This document shows, one piece after another, positions 28,779 through 36,185 of a stretch of 40,901 bases of DNA; position 1 is the stretch's first letter; each line of letters opens with the position of its first letter. The translations under genes and the position numbers were made by a program. The notes under the pieces are model-generated. The model was not told the origin of the DNA, searched no databases, and saw nothing but the letters and a program-made list of their open reading frames with translations. This DNA is from a virus: the IMG/VR virus record IMGVR_UViG_3300030118_005192, positions 1 to 40,901 of that record; one strand, written 5' to 3'.

Positions 28779-29007
28779 TATTATATATAGTTAAAAATAT
28801 TACTGTTTTAATTAAGGTGCCTGCTATTATACCTGTCATAATTTCATGGTTAGACATATTAGTTTTTAAAAAAAGAATAACTATTGCATCCAAAATTAAC
28901 ATTAAAAATATTAATACAATAGATGCATGCTTATTAATAATATCTTTTAATAAACATATTATATATGCATTTATACCCATTAAAAATGTTACCATAAATA
29001 TGTTCAT
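28765..29007 (-). CDS. Small multi-TM membrane protein
   Basis: 80 aa, two or three hydrophobic helices (MVTFLMGINAYIICLL, then ASIVLIFLMLILDAIVILFL, then MTGIIAGTLIKTVIFLTIY). Four-base overlap (ATGA) with the upstream zinc-finger gene and 14-base overlap with the coiled-coil gene. An opposite-strand reading of the same bases is also hydrophobic but has no operon context. A small inner-membrane protein of unknown role; lysis or superinfection exclusion are options. Confidence 0.55.
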   Translation of the reverse strand: MNIFMVTFLMGINAYIICLLKDIINKHASIVLIFLMLILDAIVILFLKTNMSNHEIMTGIIAGTLIKTVIFLTIYNNERK

Positions 29008-29126
29008 TTATTTTTTTTTATAAACTGTTTTAAATGTATTTTTTCCCAATGTATTCTATAATCTGCGCCTGTATAAAATTCTTTATTGCATTGACTGCAT
29101 TTAATTAATTTTTTTTTACCATACAC
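29004..29126 (-). CDS. Small C2H2-type zinc-finger protein, start uncertain
   Basis: Residues CSQC...HWEKIH give Cys-x2-Cys-x12-His-x4-His, the spacing of a classical zinc finger, in a 40-aa protein ending in basic residues. The frame has no clean ATG. The nearest in-frame start is GTG at 29126-29124, inside the nrdB tail. An ATG at 29122-29120 is out of frame and would be joined to the finger only by one extra A (or -1 slippage) in the run of nine A (29109-29117). The product from that ATG, MVKKKLIKCSQC..., is the more natural protein. Likely binds DNA, RNA or a protein. Confidence 0.5.
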   Translation of the reverse strand: MYGKKKLIKCSQCNKEFYTGADYRIHWEKIHLKQFIKKNK

Positions 29127-30084
29127 TTTCAAAATCTTCATCTTCGTTAGCTTTTGAATAATCAGTTGGCCTAATAGAAAAGAAATCAGTATGAGTGTGC
29201 CCGCCGGTAAGATGATAGAACCAATCCAAATTACTCGATGCAGCTTCGTCATATTTGAAGTACTCCTTGACATCTGTATAGCCAAGCTCATGTAGTTTTT
29301 CATTAAGGCGTTTCCTAATAAATTGTTTAAGATCGTATGATTTAAGATTTTCAATATCACCTTGTTCAAACATTTTATCAATATATTTTTCTTCTGCTTT
29401 AAGCATTGTTTCTGCTGCTTTAATAATGTGATCATAACATTCTTCTTTTAATCCTTTAGTTTCTTCGCACATATGTCTAAATAATTTACATCCCATTTTA
29501 GAATGTAACGATTCATCCCGCACAGACCATTTCATTTGTTGACCTATACCTTTTAATAGATTACGCAATTGGAAGCTATATAAAACAGCAAATGCAGAAT
29601 ATAAAGAAACACCTTCTGCAAATGCACTAAACACAGCAAGAGACTTACCTATACCAACAGGATTTTTACCTGTATAACTTACAAGATTTTCAAATCTTTC
29701 AGCAGTAGCAGGCTCATGCAAAAAAGCTTCAAAGTTTTCTAATTTAAGAGTTTCATTTAAGTAACTATAAGCTACTGCATGTATTGTTTCTTGTGAACCA
29801 AACATCATGGCCATTTGTTGTATTTCATGCTTAGGAAACCAAGCTACAACTTTTTGTGTCCAATAATCTGATACTGCACATTCTGTTTGTGCAAAACCTA
29901 AAAGTATATTACCTACTAAATTTTTTTCTGATTCAGTAAGTTTTTCATTCCAATCTTTTACATCACCAGACATTGGTATTTCTGTATGAAGCCAAAATGC
30001 TTGTGCCTGTTTTAACCATCCGTCATTATAATATTCTGGATATTCAAATGGCTTATAAGGTATTCTTTCGTCAAATAGTCCCAT
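29116..30084 (-). CDS. nrdB: Ribonucleotide reductase class Ia, beta (radical) subunit
   Basis: 322 aa. Carries the di-iron centre and radical that NrdA needs. Iron ligands are visible: Glu68, Glu99 and His102 in GSQETIHAVAYSYL, Glu157 in FAEGVSLY, Glu191 and His194 in RDESLHSK; the radical Tyr106 follows four residues after His102, as in the E. coli enzyme. The C-terminal tail (ANEDEDFESVW) is the peptide that docks to NrdA. Length is a little below the bacterial type. The start ATG at 30084 follows a pure A/T leader. The end overlaps the zinc-finger reading frame. Confidence 0.95.
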   Translation of the reverse strand: MGLFDERIPYKPFEYPEYYNDGWLKQAQAFWLHTEIPMSGDVKDWNEKLTESEKNLVGNILLGFAQTECAVSDYWTQKVVAWFPKHEIQQMAMMFGSQETIHAVAYSYLNETLKLENFEAFLHEPATAERFENLVSYTGKNPVGIGKSLAVFSAFAEGVSLYSAFAVLYSFQLRNLLKGIGQQMKWSVRDESLHSKMGCKLFRHMCEETKGLKEECYDHIIKAAETMLKAEEKYIDKMFEQGDIENLKSYDLKQFIRKRLNEKLHELGYTDVKEYFKYDEAASSNLDWFYHLTGGHTHTDFFSIRPTDYSKANEDEDFESVW

Positions 30085-30090
30085 TAATTA

Positions 30091-30225
30091 TTATTTATAA
30101 ATTGTTAAACAAATATCTACAAAAGGCAAATATAAAACAATATCAACATAATCTTTTTCGTCGTAATGTCTTATGCCTATTAATACTCCGGGGTATAAAC
30201 CCACATGTAACTCCCACGCTGTCAT
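30091..30225 (-). CDS. Small protein of unknown function
   Basis: 44 aa, mixed beta-like and hydrophobic (MTAWELHVGLYPGVLIGIRH, then YVDIVLYLPFVDICLTIYK). I recall similar short proteins in phages of several groups, but no function. Its start overlaps the stop of the upstream basic gene (ATGA, four bases). It lies just before nrdB, 6 bases away. Confidence 0.65.
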   Translation of the reverse strand: MTAWELHVGLYPGVLIGIRHYDEKDYVDIVLYLPFVDICLTIYK

Positions 30226-30356
30226 CTTCCTTGTCCTTTATAACGTTTTACATAATTTTTACTGCTTTTCAAATTTGATGTTTTTGATTTAGCATGTACA
30301 CCCGGTCTTCTTATTTTTTTCTTTTCTCTATATATAAAAGCTGCTTGTCTAGCCAT
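30222..30356 (-). CDS. Small basic protein, unknown
   Basis: 44 aa, half Lys/Arg (MARQAAFIYREKKKIRRPGV, then SNLKSSKNYVKRYKGQGR). The ending SSKNYVKRYKGQGR is a pattern I remember from small proteins next to nucleotide-metabolism genes in marine phages. Probably RNA- or DNA-binding. Overlaps the next gene (ATGA) and the previous one by 8 bases. Confidence 0.7.
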   Translation of the reverse strand: MARQAAFIYREKKKIRRPGVHAKSKTSNLKSSKNYVKRYKGQGR

Positions 30357-30522
30357 AACATTTAATATTATATTTATTATGTATTTCTATCAAATCTTTC
30401 CATCTTAAACCACCTTTGTTTTCAATAGACCATTTGATAAAATGTTCAATTTTTCTTTGTTTGTATTTTATTCTAGCTATTTCTTTTTCGCTTCCTTTAT
30501 AAGTCTTATGACTATATCGCAT
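30349..30522 (-). CDS. Small basic protein, unknown
   Basis: 57 aa starting inside the end of the endonuclease gene (overlap 46 bases) and ending over the start of the next small gene. Sequence is Lys/Arg/Ile-rich with a short motif WSIENKGGLRWKDLIEIHNKY, which resembles a small helix-turn-helix. No family recognised; a possible partner of the nuclease because of the overlap. Confidence 0.55.
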   Translation of the reverse strand: MRYSHKTYKGSEKEIARIKYKQRKIEHFIKWSIENKGGLRWKDLIEIHNKYNIKCYG

Positions 30523-30929
30523 TCTTTTTGATTTTGTGGTTTAAACAATGTGTAATTAGGAAATTGTTGTGAAACAAGTTTTTTAAATAATTTCCATCTA
30601 AGAGGGAAAGATTCATTGGGCCTACCTTTACATTCTATAATAAAATTATCTCCTATAAAATCAGGTGTATATTTTATAGGTAATATTCTTTTACATCCTC
30701 TATTAATAAATTCACCTTTAGAATTAGATTGTCTTTCTATTACCTGATTATCAAAATGAAATCCATTCATTAATACAAAAGTTTCACCTTCATATTTAGC
30801 ACGAATTCTATTTTTTTTTAACACCATATACATATATTTTTCTAAGCCTGATGCAAACTTAATTCCATCATAGCTCATTTTTTTTGCTGTTACAGGCCCT
30901 CTTTTTTTACTCCTCTTTTTTCGTAGCAT
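30477..30929 (-). CDS. T7 endonuclease I-like Holliday-junction resolvase / PD-(D/E)xK nuclease
   Basis: 150 aa, usual size for T7 gp3-type enzymes (149 aa). Visible PD-(D/E)xK residues: Glu30 in SGLEKYMY, Asp90 in YTPDFIGD, and Glu99-x-Lys101 in IIECKGRP. Such enzymes cut branched DNA before packaging and help degrade host DNA to give nucleotides, fitting this cluster. N-terminus is very basic (MLRKKRSKKRG), good for DNA binding. The upstream 80-aa MazG-like gene overlaps it by 23 bases. Confidence 0.75.
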   Translation of the reverse strand: MLRKKRSKKRGPVTAKKMSYDGIKFASGLEKYMYMVLKKNRIRAKYEGETFVLMNGFHFDNQVIERQSNSKGEFINRGCKRILPIKYTPDFIGDNFIIECKGRPNESFPLRWKLFKKLVSQQFPNYTLFKPQNQKECDIVIRLIKEAKKK

Positions 30930-31149
30930 CTCTTAAATAGCATTCTTCTATTTCATCTCTTAATACTGATCTTGCTTTTTCAATATAATTAGCAGCATCC
31001 ATAAGCTCTTCTTGTAAATGATTGAGCCAAGTATCAAGTGTTTGTTCGTCTTTATCTAAGCCTACACCATATTTTTTATAGCCAGCTTCTGCACGTTTTT
31101 GAATCTTTTCAATTACGCGGTTAATTATTTTGTCGCTTATTTTACTCAT
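30907..31149 (-). CDS. Short MazG-fold nucleotide pyrophosphohydrolase-like protein
   Basis: 80 aa, all helix. WLNHLQEELMDAANYIEK (residues 41-58) has the Glu-Glu-x-x-Asp pattern of the all-alpha NTP-pyrophosphatase fold; YKKYGVGL (25-32) fits related phage proteins annotated as MazG-like or dATP/dGTP pyrophosphohydrolase. Likely trims or balances nucleotides, or alters ppGpp signalling. Overlaps both neighbours (8 and 23 bases), so it is in the same transcript. Substrate unknown. Confidence 0.7.
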   Translation of the reverse strand: MSKISDKIINRVIEKIQKRAEAGYKKYGVGLDKDEQTLDTWLNHLQEELMDAANYIEKARSVLRDEIEECYLRDATKKEE

Positions 31150-31888
31150 CTTTTACAAATGTTCCGTTAATCATTTTACCTGTTCTTTTAGATATTACAT
31201 TATAAGATTCTTTAATACAATCCTCTATTTCTACATGTCTTAACTTAGCTAAGTTAGTTAAAACTATTACCATATCACCAATAGCATCAACTATTTCGGC
31301 TTGATTATCTTGTAATAAAGCTTGAGCAAGTTCTCCTGCTTCTTCCATTAGTTTCACATATTGTGTTTTAAAATCACCTTTACCATATAAACCTCTTTCA
31401 TTAGCCCAATTTCGTATTAAATCAAAATGATTTTCTTTAGTAGATGAATTTAAAAACTTTTCAGAAAAAGCTTTATTATAAATGTAACATCTTTTCTTAT
31501 TAAACATAGATACTTTAGCATTTTTTAATATCCATTCTATAGTATCAAATGTAACAGGAAATATTCCGTGCTGCGTATTCCAACTTTGCCCTATTGCTTC
31601 GTTTAAAAAATCTTCAAGATTTTCTAATGTGCAAGGGAAAGTAGAAGTTTGTTCTGTAGGATTTACTTTCATTTTCTTTTTAATTAAATTACAATATAAT
31701 TGTCTGTCAACTTTATAACCATAATGCTTTTGTAAACTTACTTCTCTTTCTGAAATATATTTAACATCATTAGAGCTATCAAGTATTTCATATTCGTCTT
31801 CATTATATCCCTGAGTAAGCGTAACGCGCTTATATAAATTACGCGTTACACCTATCTTTTTACCGGGAATATGATAAATATAATACAT
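31142..31888 (-). CDS. Fusion of GIY-YIG-like domain with MazG nucleotide pyrophosphohydrolase
   Basis: 248 aa. Residues 1-65 look like a degenerate GIY-YIG nuclease: YYIYHIPGKKIGVTRNLYKRV (strand, then a YIG-like K-I-G-V-T and Arg/Lys helix) and a later Glu (SEREV, 49) that would be the metal ligand. Residues 75-160 are an unrecognised middle part. Residues 170-245 are a MazG domain: KLMEEAGELAQAL (Glu182, Glu183, Glu186) and EIVDAIGDMVIVL (Glu198, Asp201, Asp205) are the EExxE...ExxD metal sites. The MazG half hydrolyses NTPs or ppGpp in other phages. GIY-YIG half may be inactive and act in DNA or RNA binding. Confidence 0.75.
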   Translation of the reverse strand: MYYIYHIPGKKIGVTRNLYKRVTLTQGYNEDEYEILDSSNDVKYISEREVSLQKHYGYKVDRQLYCNLIKKKMKVNPTEQTSTFPCTLENLEDFLNEAIGQSWNTQHGIFPVTFDTIEWILKNAKVSMFNKKRCYIYNKAFSEKFLNSSTKENHFDLIRNWANERGLYGKGDFKTQYVKLMEEAGELAQALLQDNQAEIVDAIGDMVIVLTNLAKLRHVEIEDCIKESYNVISKRTGKMINGTFVKDE

Positions 31889-31892
31889 ATTA

Positions 31893-32321
31893 TTATCTAT
31901 ATTTAGCTACTACAACTATCTCTCCATTACCATATGCAACACCCATTCCTATACTACTATAAATTGGCATGCACATATTTCCATATGAAATACCATCTCC
32001 GCCTCTATTAGTAGCCCAAAACAAAGCCGCATCTAAATATGGATTATAATTTGAAATAGTATTAGCTTCTTGTTGTTCAATAAAAAACAAATTTTGTCCC
32101 ATACCGCTAGGTAAATTAGGATCAATATCAAAATTTCCAGTATTAATAATTACATTAGCCCATTCTTCAGCTGATAATGATAATCCATTATCATATGCTA
32201 AAATAGGGTTTGATTGATATGTTCTAACTGTATTATGAAAATTAACAGCATTTAACAAATCAACTGTTTGTGCCTTCATTATAAAAGGCAAAAAGAATAA
32301 AATAAATTTAATTGTTCTCAT
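31893..32321 (-). CDS. Secreted CAP (SCP/PR-1-like) domain protein
   Basis: 142 aa. Starts with a signal peptide (MRTIKFILFFLPFIMKA then QT, likely cleavage after Ala17, the KA|Q ending is typical of Bacteroidota). The mature part looks like a short CAP domain: HNTVRTYQSNPILAYDNGLS, then LSAEEWANVI, then SGMGQNLFF (the GENL-like motif), then a W-and-Gly stretch and a GMGVAYGNGEIVVVAKY end (G(I/M)G motif plus strand). The central His of the CAP site seems replaced, so binding may differ. It is odd in a phage nucleotide-metabolism operon; roles in host surface change or in attacking competitors can be imagined, nothing shown. Confidence 0.6.
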   Translation of the reverse strand: MRTIKFILFFLPFIMKAQTVDLLNAVNFHNTVRTYQSNPILAYDNGLSLSAEEWANVIINTGNFDIDPNLPSGMGQNLFFIEQQEANTISNYNPYLDAALFWATNRGGDGISYGNMCMPIYSSIGMGVAYGNGEIVVVAKYR

Positions 32322-32332
32322 ATTAATTTAAT

Positions 32333-33160
32333 TTAAATTGATAATTCCGCTTTTATTGGAGGGTGCGGATTATAACCCTCTAGCTTTATATCTTTATGAC
32401 TAGGTAATTCTAATTCTTGTCGTCCTTTTCTTTTATGAATCCTAATCCCATTATTAATAATAACATTAGGTAGTTCACGAAAACTACGGGACAATTGCTC
32501 TTTACTTTGATTGATATGATTATTGTAAAGGTGGCAATCCCCAAAGGAACCAATAAGTTCCCCAGCCACATAATTTGTGTTTTTACAGAGTAACTGTAAC
32601 AGCAAAGCGTAGATAGCAATGTCATAAGGAAGACCCAAAAAGACATCGACAGATCGCTGTTGCCACATAAGATCAAGTTTTCCATCGTTTATATATATTT
32701 GAAAATTGTAATGACAAGGAGGCAAAACCATATTAGGTAAATCAGATGGGTTCCAACAAGAGACCATAAGGCGACGGGAGTGGGGACATTCTCTGATGTT
32801 ACGAATAAGTCTTGTAATTTGGTCCACGCCATTAAAACTACGCCACTGATGCCCATATACAGGCCCCAATGTACCGTCCTTTCTTCCTGATTTTTCATAA
32901 TTGTTATCCCAATAACGAACACCGTTAGTATGAAGATAATGCAAATCCGTACGTCCTTGCAGCATCCAAAAAAGTTCTGTAATCGCATGATTAAAATATA
33001 TTCTTTTAGTTGTTAATAAAGGGAAGCCAGCAGACATATTATGCCTAATGATCCTACCAAACACAGACCTTGTGCCAGTACCTGTTCTATCTTCTTTTGG
33101 TTTACCACCGTATAATATTCCTGAAAGTAATCCTCTATATTCATCTTGTATGTTTATCAT
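32333..33160 (-). CDS. thyA: Thymidylate synthase
   Basis: 275 aa, near the bacterial length (264). Converts dUMP to dTMP with methylene-tetrahydrofolate, raising dTTP for this AT-rich genome. The active Cys149 lies in VLPPCHYNFQ, the phosphate-binding QQRSVD at 167-172, and the N-terminal DRTGTGTRSVFG with its Arg at 25-36. LGLPYDIAIYALLLQLL completes the signature. Overlaps the upstream gene by 20 bases; part of the nucleotide operon with nrdA/nrdB. Sure. Confidence 0.95.
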   Translation of the reverse strand: MINIQDEYRGLLSGILYGGKPKEDRTGTGTRSVFGRIIRHNMSAGFPLLTTKRIYFNHAITELFWMLQGRTDLHYLHTNGVRYWDNNYEKSGRKDGTLGPVYGHQWRSFNGVDQITRLIRNIRECPHSRRLMVSCWNPSDLPNMVLPPCHYNFQIYINDGKLDLMWQQRSVDVFLGLPYDIAIYALLLQLLCKNTNYVAGELIGSFGDCHLYNNHINQSKEQLSRSFRELPNVIINNGIRIHKRKGRQELELPSHKDIKLEGYNPHPPIKAELSI

Positions 33161-33428
33161 AATAGTATTTGCATGTTTTATAAAACTCTTCCCATATTGT
33201 GTGTTTATTATAAATACTAGGAGATAAATTTATTTTTTCACCTCTTTTATATTTACCAATATTTATACCTATTCTCCATTGCCCTGGTTCTTTAAAAATA
33301 CCAATAGGAGATATTCTTATATTATTATCCATGCAATATTTATGCCATTTTTCTTCTTCAATAGAAGTTGTATAAAGAGGCATTTTATATGCATCTTTTT
33401 TACCTCTACTTCTTAATCCACTTCCCAT
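33141..33428 (-). CDS. Small basic protein, unknown
   Basis: 95 aa, rich in Lys, Tyr and Trp. N-terminus GSGLRSRGKKDAYKMPLY is likely flexible. Motif WRIGINIGKYKRGEKINLSP suggests a beta-hairpin nucleic-acid binder. It overlaps thyA (20 bases) and the primase-helicase gene (16 bases), so it is co-transcribed with replication genes. I do not know the family. Confidence 0.65.
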   Translation of the reverse strand: MGSGLRSRGKKDAYKMPLYTTSIEEEKWHKYCMDNNIRISPIGIFKEPGQWRIGINIGKYKRGEKINLSPSIYNKHTIWEEFYKTCKYYYDKHTR

Positions 33429-35128
33429 GGCATAATTTGTTCTTTTGTTTCAACTTCGTGTGGTATAAAACATCCTGAGTTAGGTTCCCATTTAAAATAT
33501 GCTTCAGCTCCATTTTCACCTAAGTTTTGAAACTTTACTTTTAATACTTTAGCTTTAACCGTTTTATTTTCCCAATCTCTATGTACTAATATCCCATGAT
33601 AACTTGCATCATACCATTCACCTCCACCTTTAATATTATACATTGTTGGTTCTTCAATCTTACCTTCTTTATCTTTATACATTTTTGTAGGATGTGCTAC
33701 TATAAAAACTAAAACATCAAACTTTTTAGCAAAGGTTTCTATTTTAGTTAAGTATTCCATTGTATATTTATTTACATCATCTGTATTAGAATTTGTATCT
33801 CTTATTTTATTGAATGGATCTATAACTAAACATTTAATACCTTTACGTTTTACAAGTTCAGCACCTTTTTTTAATACAGATTCTAAAGTATATCTATCCA
33901 TATCTATAAAGAAAAAGTTATCATTTACATATTGTGCAACTTGATTCCATTTATCTGTACCTATATCATATTTAGTTGGCATACCTTCCCAAACTTTACG
34001 CATAAGTTTATGAGCATGTAAATATGTTGGTGCATTTTCAGGTGAAGCAAAAGCTATTTTCCATTCGTAATTTCTGTTATACCCCACCACCATTTGATCA
34101 ACAAAATCAGACTTGCCAGAGGAAGGGATACCAGTAACAGTGATAAACTGACTCGTATAAGTACTGAAAATATTATCAAAATTATGTAACCCAACTTGGT
34201 AGCCTTTTTTAAAACCATTTTTAACAAAATCTGTAATTTCTGCTTCGATGTCTTTGAACGTAGTAACATTCTCCAAAGGGACTGGGGTTGCACCCGATAA
34301 ACAGTTCTTAAGTTTTTCTTTTCCATACTTTAATAAATATTCATTCGCATCTTTACAATCTTCATAATTTACTAAATAACATACATCAGCTCCTAATCTT
34401 CTAACTAATTCCTGTTGTAATGCTAACCCAGCCTCATCCTTATCTACAGCAATAATTATTTTTTCTTTATCTTCAAAATAATCTATACAATTATCTAAAT
34501 ATTCTAAATTATTAGAGTTTAGAGTGGCTCCATTAGGTACAGAAATAACATTAGGAATACCAGCTTCATGAATGCTAAGAGCGTCAATTTCCCCTTCAAC
34601 AATATAACAGCTATTGTAACCAATGATGCTGTTGATATTATAAAATATTTTTTCCGCTCCTTTATATAATTTAAAATTTTTACGACCATCTCTATATTTT
34701 ATATTTATTATTTGATTACCCATCATATAATTAAACTTGATGGTATTTTCTTTTTTATTTGTTTGTGGCATAAACTCTACACCTTCTGAAACATTAAATT
34801 TTTGTATTGTTTCTTTACTTATGCCTCTTGTTTCAAACCATTTTAATACTTTACTATTGCATTCTTGTTTTTCTAATACAACAGGCCTAGTATATTCTTT
34901 TTCACTTGTACCTTTTCTTTTATAAGTATGCATTTGAAAAGTATTATTACAGTTATGACACGTGCCTAATCCTCTATCCCAATCGTATGAGGCACATTTC
35001 TTTTTTTGATTTATAGGTTTTCTACTAGAAGAACAAAGAGGGCAAATACCCTCTTTCTTGCCTTCTGGTAATTTGTATTGATTATAATTATCAATAACAA
35101 ATCCGTTAATTTCAGTTTTATTTATCAT
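33413..35128 (-). CDS. DNA primase-helicase, T7 gp4 / Twinkle type
   Basis: 571 aa, primes and unwinds DNA at the fork. Order of domains: zinc-binding (Cys29, Cys32, Cys57, Cys60 in CPLC...CHNC), TOPRIM (Glu178-Gly-Glu180 in IVEGEIDALS, then AVDKDEAG with Asp229 and Asp231), linker, then a DnaB-family RecA-like helicase with Walker A GIPSSGKS (333-340), an ASPENAPTYLHAHKL block (361-375), Walker B CLVIDPFN (433-440) and a His/sensor motif HPTK (479-482). All residues expected for both activities are present, and size matches T7 gp4. Followed by SSB, exonuclease and annealing genes upstream in the operon. Confidence 0.9.
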   Translation of the reverse strand: MINKTEINGFVIDNYNQYKLPEGKKEGICPLCSSSRKPINQKKKCASYDWDRGLGTCHNCNNTFQMHTYKRKGTSEKEYTRPVVLEKQECNSKVLKWFETRGISKETIQKFNVSEGVEFMPQTNKKENTIKFNYMMGNQIINIKYRDGRKNFKLYKGAEKIFYNINSIIGYNSCYIVEGEIDALSIHEAGIPNVISVPNGATLNSNNLEYLDNCIDYFEDKEKIIIAVDKDEAGLALQQELVRRLGADVCYLVNYEDCKDANEYLLKYGKEKLKNCLSGATPVPLENVTTFKDIEAEITDFVKNGFKKGYQVGLHNFDNIFSTYTSQFITVTGIPSSGKSDFVDQMVVGYNRNYEWKIAFASPENAPTYLHAHKLMRKVWEGMPTKYDIGTDKWNQVAQYVNDNFFFIDMDRYTLESVLKKGAELVKRKGIKCLVIDPFNKIRDTNSNTDDVNKYTMEYLTKIETFAKKFDVLVFIVAHPTKMYKDKEGKIEEPTMYNIKGGGEWYDASYHGILVHRDWENKTVKAKVLKVKFQNLGENGAEAYFKWEPNSGCFIPHEVETKEQIMPWEVD

Positions 35129-35434
35129 TTAAAATGGTAAATCCGGCTCTTCTTCTTTTTCTTGTTTTATTTCCGGTCTAGGTGTAAGCGGTGCAGGGTC
35201 AGGCATCATACCATTTCCCCATACAACTTTTACATTTCCTAAATAAACTTTATCAACTTTTGTTTCTCTTTCTTCTTGAGATTGAGAAACAATTATCGGT
35301 CCTTGATTACCGAATTGATCGACTTCATCATTGATTGTAATAGTAATTGGTAAATACTTACCTTTTTTACCTTCAATAATTTTGTCTTTTGGTATTGATG
35401 AAAGATTAATACTTCCTTTTACAATTCCTGCCAT
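35129..35434 (-). CDS. Probable single-stranded DNA-binding protein
   Basis: 101 aa, beta-rich N-terminal 75 residues (INLSSIPKDKIIEGKKGKYL, then LPITITINDE and KVYLGNVKVVWG), then a Pro-rich linker and an acidic C-terminus ending EEEPDLPF, the SSB-type tail (similar to DDDIPF) that recruits partner proteins. Adjoins the primase-helicase gene and the RecE-like/ERF pair, as expected. The OB fold is inferred from strand pattern and tail; fairly sure. Confidence 0.8.
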   Translation of the reverse strand: MAGIVKGSINLSSIPKDKIIEGKKGKYLPITITINDEVDQFGNQGPIIVSQSQEERETKVDKVYLGNVKVVWGNGMMPDPAPLTPRPEIKQEKEEEPDLPF

Positions 35435-35444
35435 ATTATATAAT

Positions 35445-36185
35445 TTAAAGTGTTTTTGTTATAAAATATTGATTAGGATCAAAATCTTCTGTTTTACACC
35501 ATAACTCGTATACCTCAGTAGCTTTTAATACCTTCTCTTTTCCTGACTCATAAAAGTCATCTGAACAATCAAATAAACCTATTTGATGTGTATTTTTGTC
35601 TATAACCATAAATAGTATATCATAACCAAAAAGCTCTCTATATATATAAGCTTGACTGTTATAATTATATTTACGTGCACTATAGTCAAAAGTCTCTATA
35701 TTACTAGTTGTTTTTAAATCTATAACTAGTTTTTCATTATGATTTAATATATCTGCTTTACCTTTCCATAAGTTACCATATAATTCAGCAATACCAGGCA
35801 TTTCATATTGTACATTTCCTATTATGTAATCCTTACATACTTTATTACTTAGTAATTTGTCTCGCATTTTTTCAATCATATCAACTTCATGTTCTAACAA
35901 ACATATTTCACCACCAGACATTTCTCTGTATACTTTAGTATTCCTTGTTGTGCTTTCAATTATTTTAAATTTATGCAACTTATCAGGTTCTAAAATACAT
36001 GTATGAAAATAACTGCCTACGACCATAGGTAATGTGCGCTCATTATTTTTATGAAACATCAAAGGATTTTTCATTAAAATTGATATATCACTATTACTTA
36101 AAAATTGTTGACCAAATTCTCCGTAGTAGTTTTCGTCGTCTGTAAGTTTCTCTAATATTTTAGAGACTTGCGTGTCTAATTTCAT
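35445..36185 (-). CDS. RecE-like / PD-(D/E)xK exonuclease
   Basis: 246 aa. Digests DNA to give 3' single strands for annealing by the adjacent ERF protein. Motifs: LSNSDISILMKNPLMFH (29-45), GSYFHTCILEPDKL (57-70), GKADIL with Asp145, VIDLKTT with Asp156 and Lys158, and QAYIYRELF (178-186). This order matches the RecE / DUF3799-type nuclease. It overlaps the ERF gene by 26 bases, supporting a functional pair. Size about as in the family. Confidence 0.85.
   Translation of the reverse strand: MKLDTQVSKILEKLTDDENYYGEFGQQFLSNSDISILMKNPLMFHKNNERTLPMVVGSYFHTCILEPDKLHKFKIIESTTRNTKVYREMSGGEICLLEHEVDMIEKMRDKLLSNKVCKDYIIGNVQYEMPGIAELYGNLWKGKADILNHNEKLVIDLKTTSNIETFDYSARKYNYNSQAYIYRELFGYDILFMVIDKNTHQIGLFDCSDDFYESGKEKVLKATEVYELWCKTEDFDPNQYFITKTL

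Noticed and set aside
28733-29023. Plus-strand reading frame of 96 codons over the small membrane gene
   Set aside because: It is opposite to a dense leftward operon, has no neighbour on its strand, and the minus-strand frame fits by ATGA and 14-base overlaps. A hydrophobic gene commonly gives a hydrophobic opposite frame.
29127-29435. Upstream extension of the zinc-finger frame through the nrdB coding region
   Set aside because: The extension is out of frame with nrdB, low quality in composition, and only the last 40 codons make sense.
30907-31149. Z-genome (2-aminoadenine) phage based on the MazG-like protein
   Set aside because: No PurZ-type synthetase or matching polymerase is visible, and MazG-fold proteins are common without a changed base.
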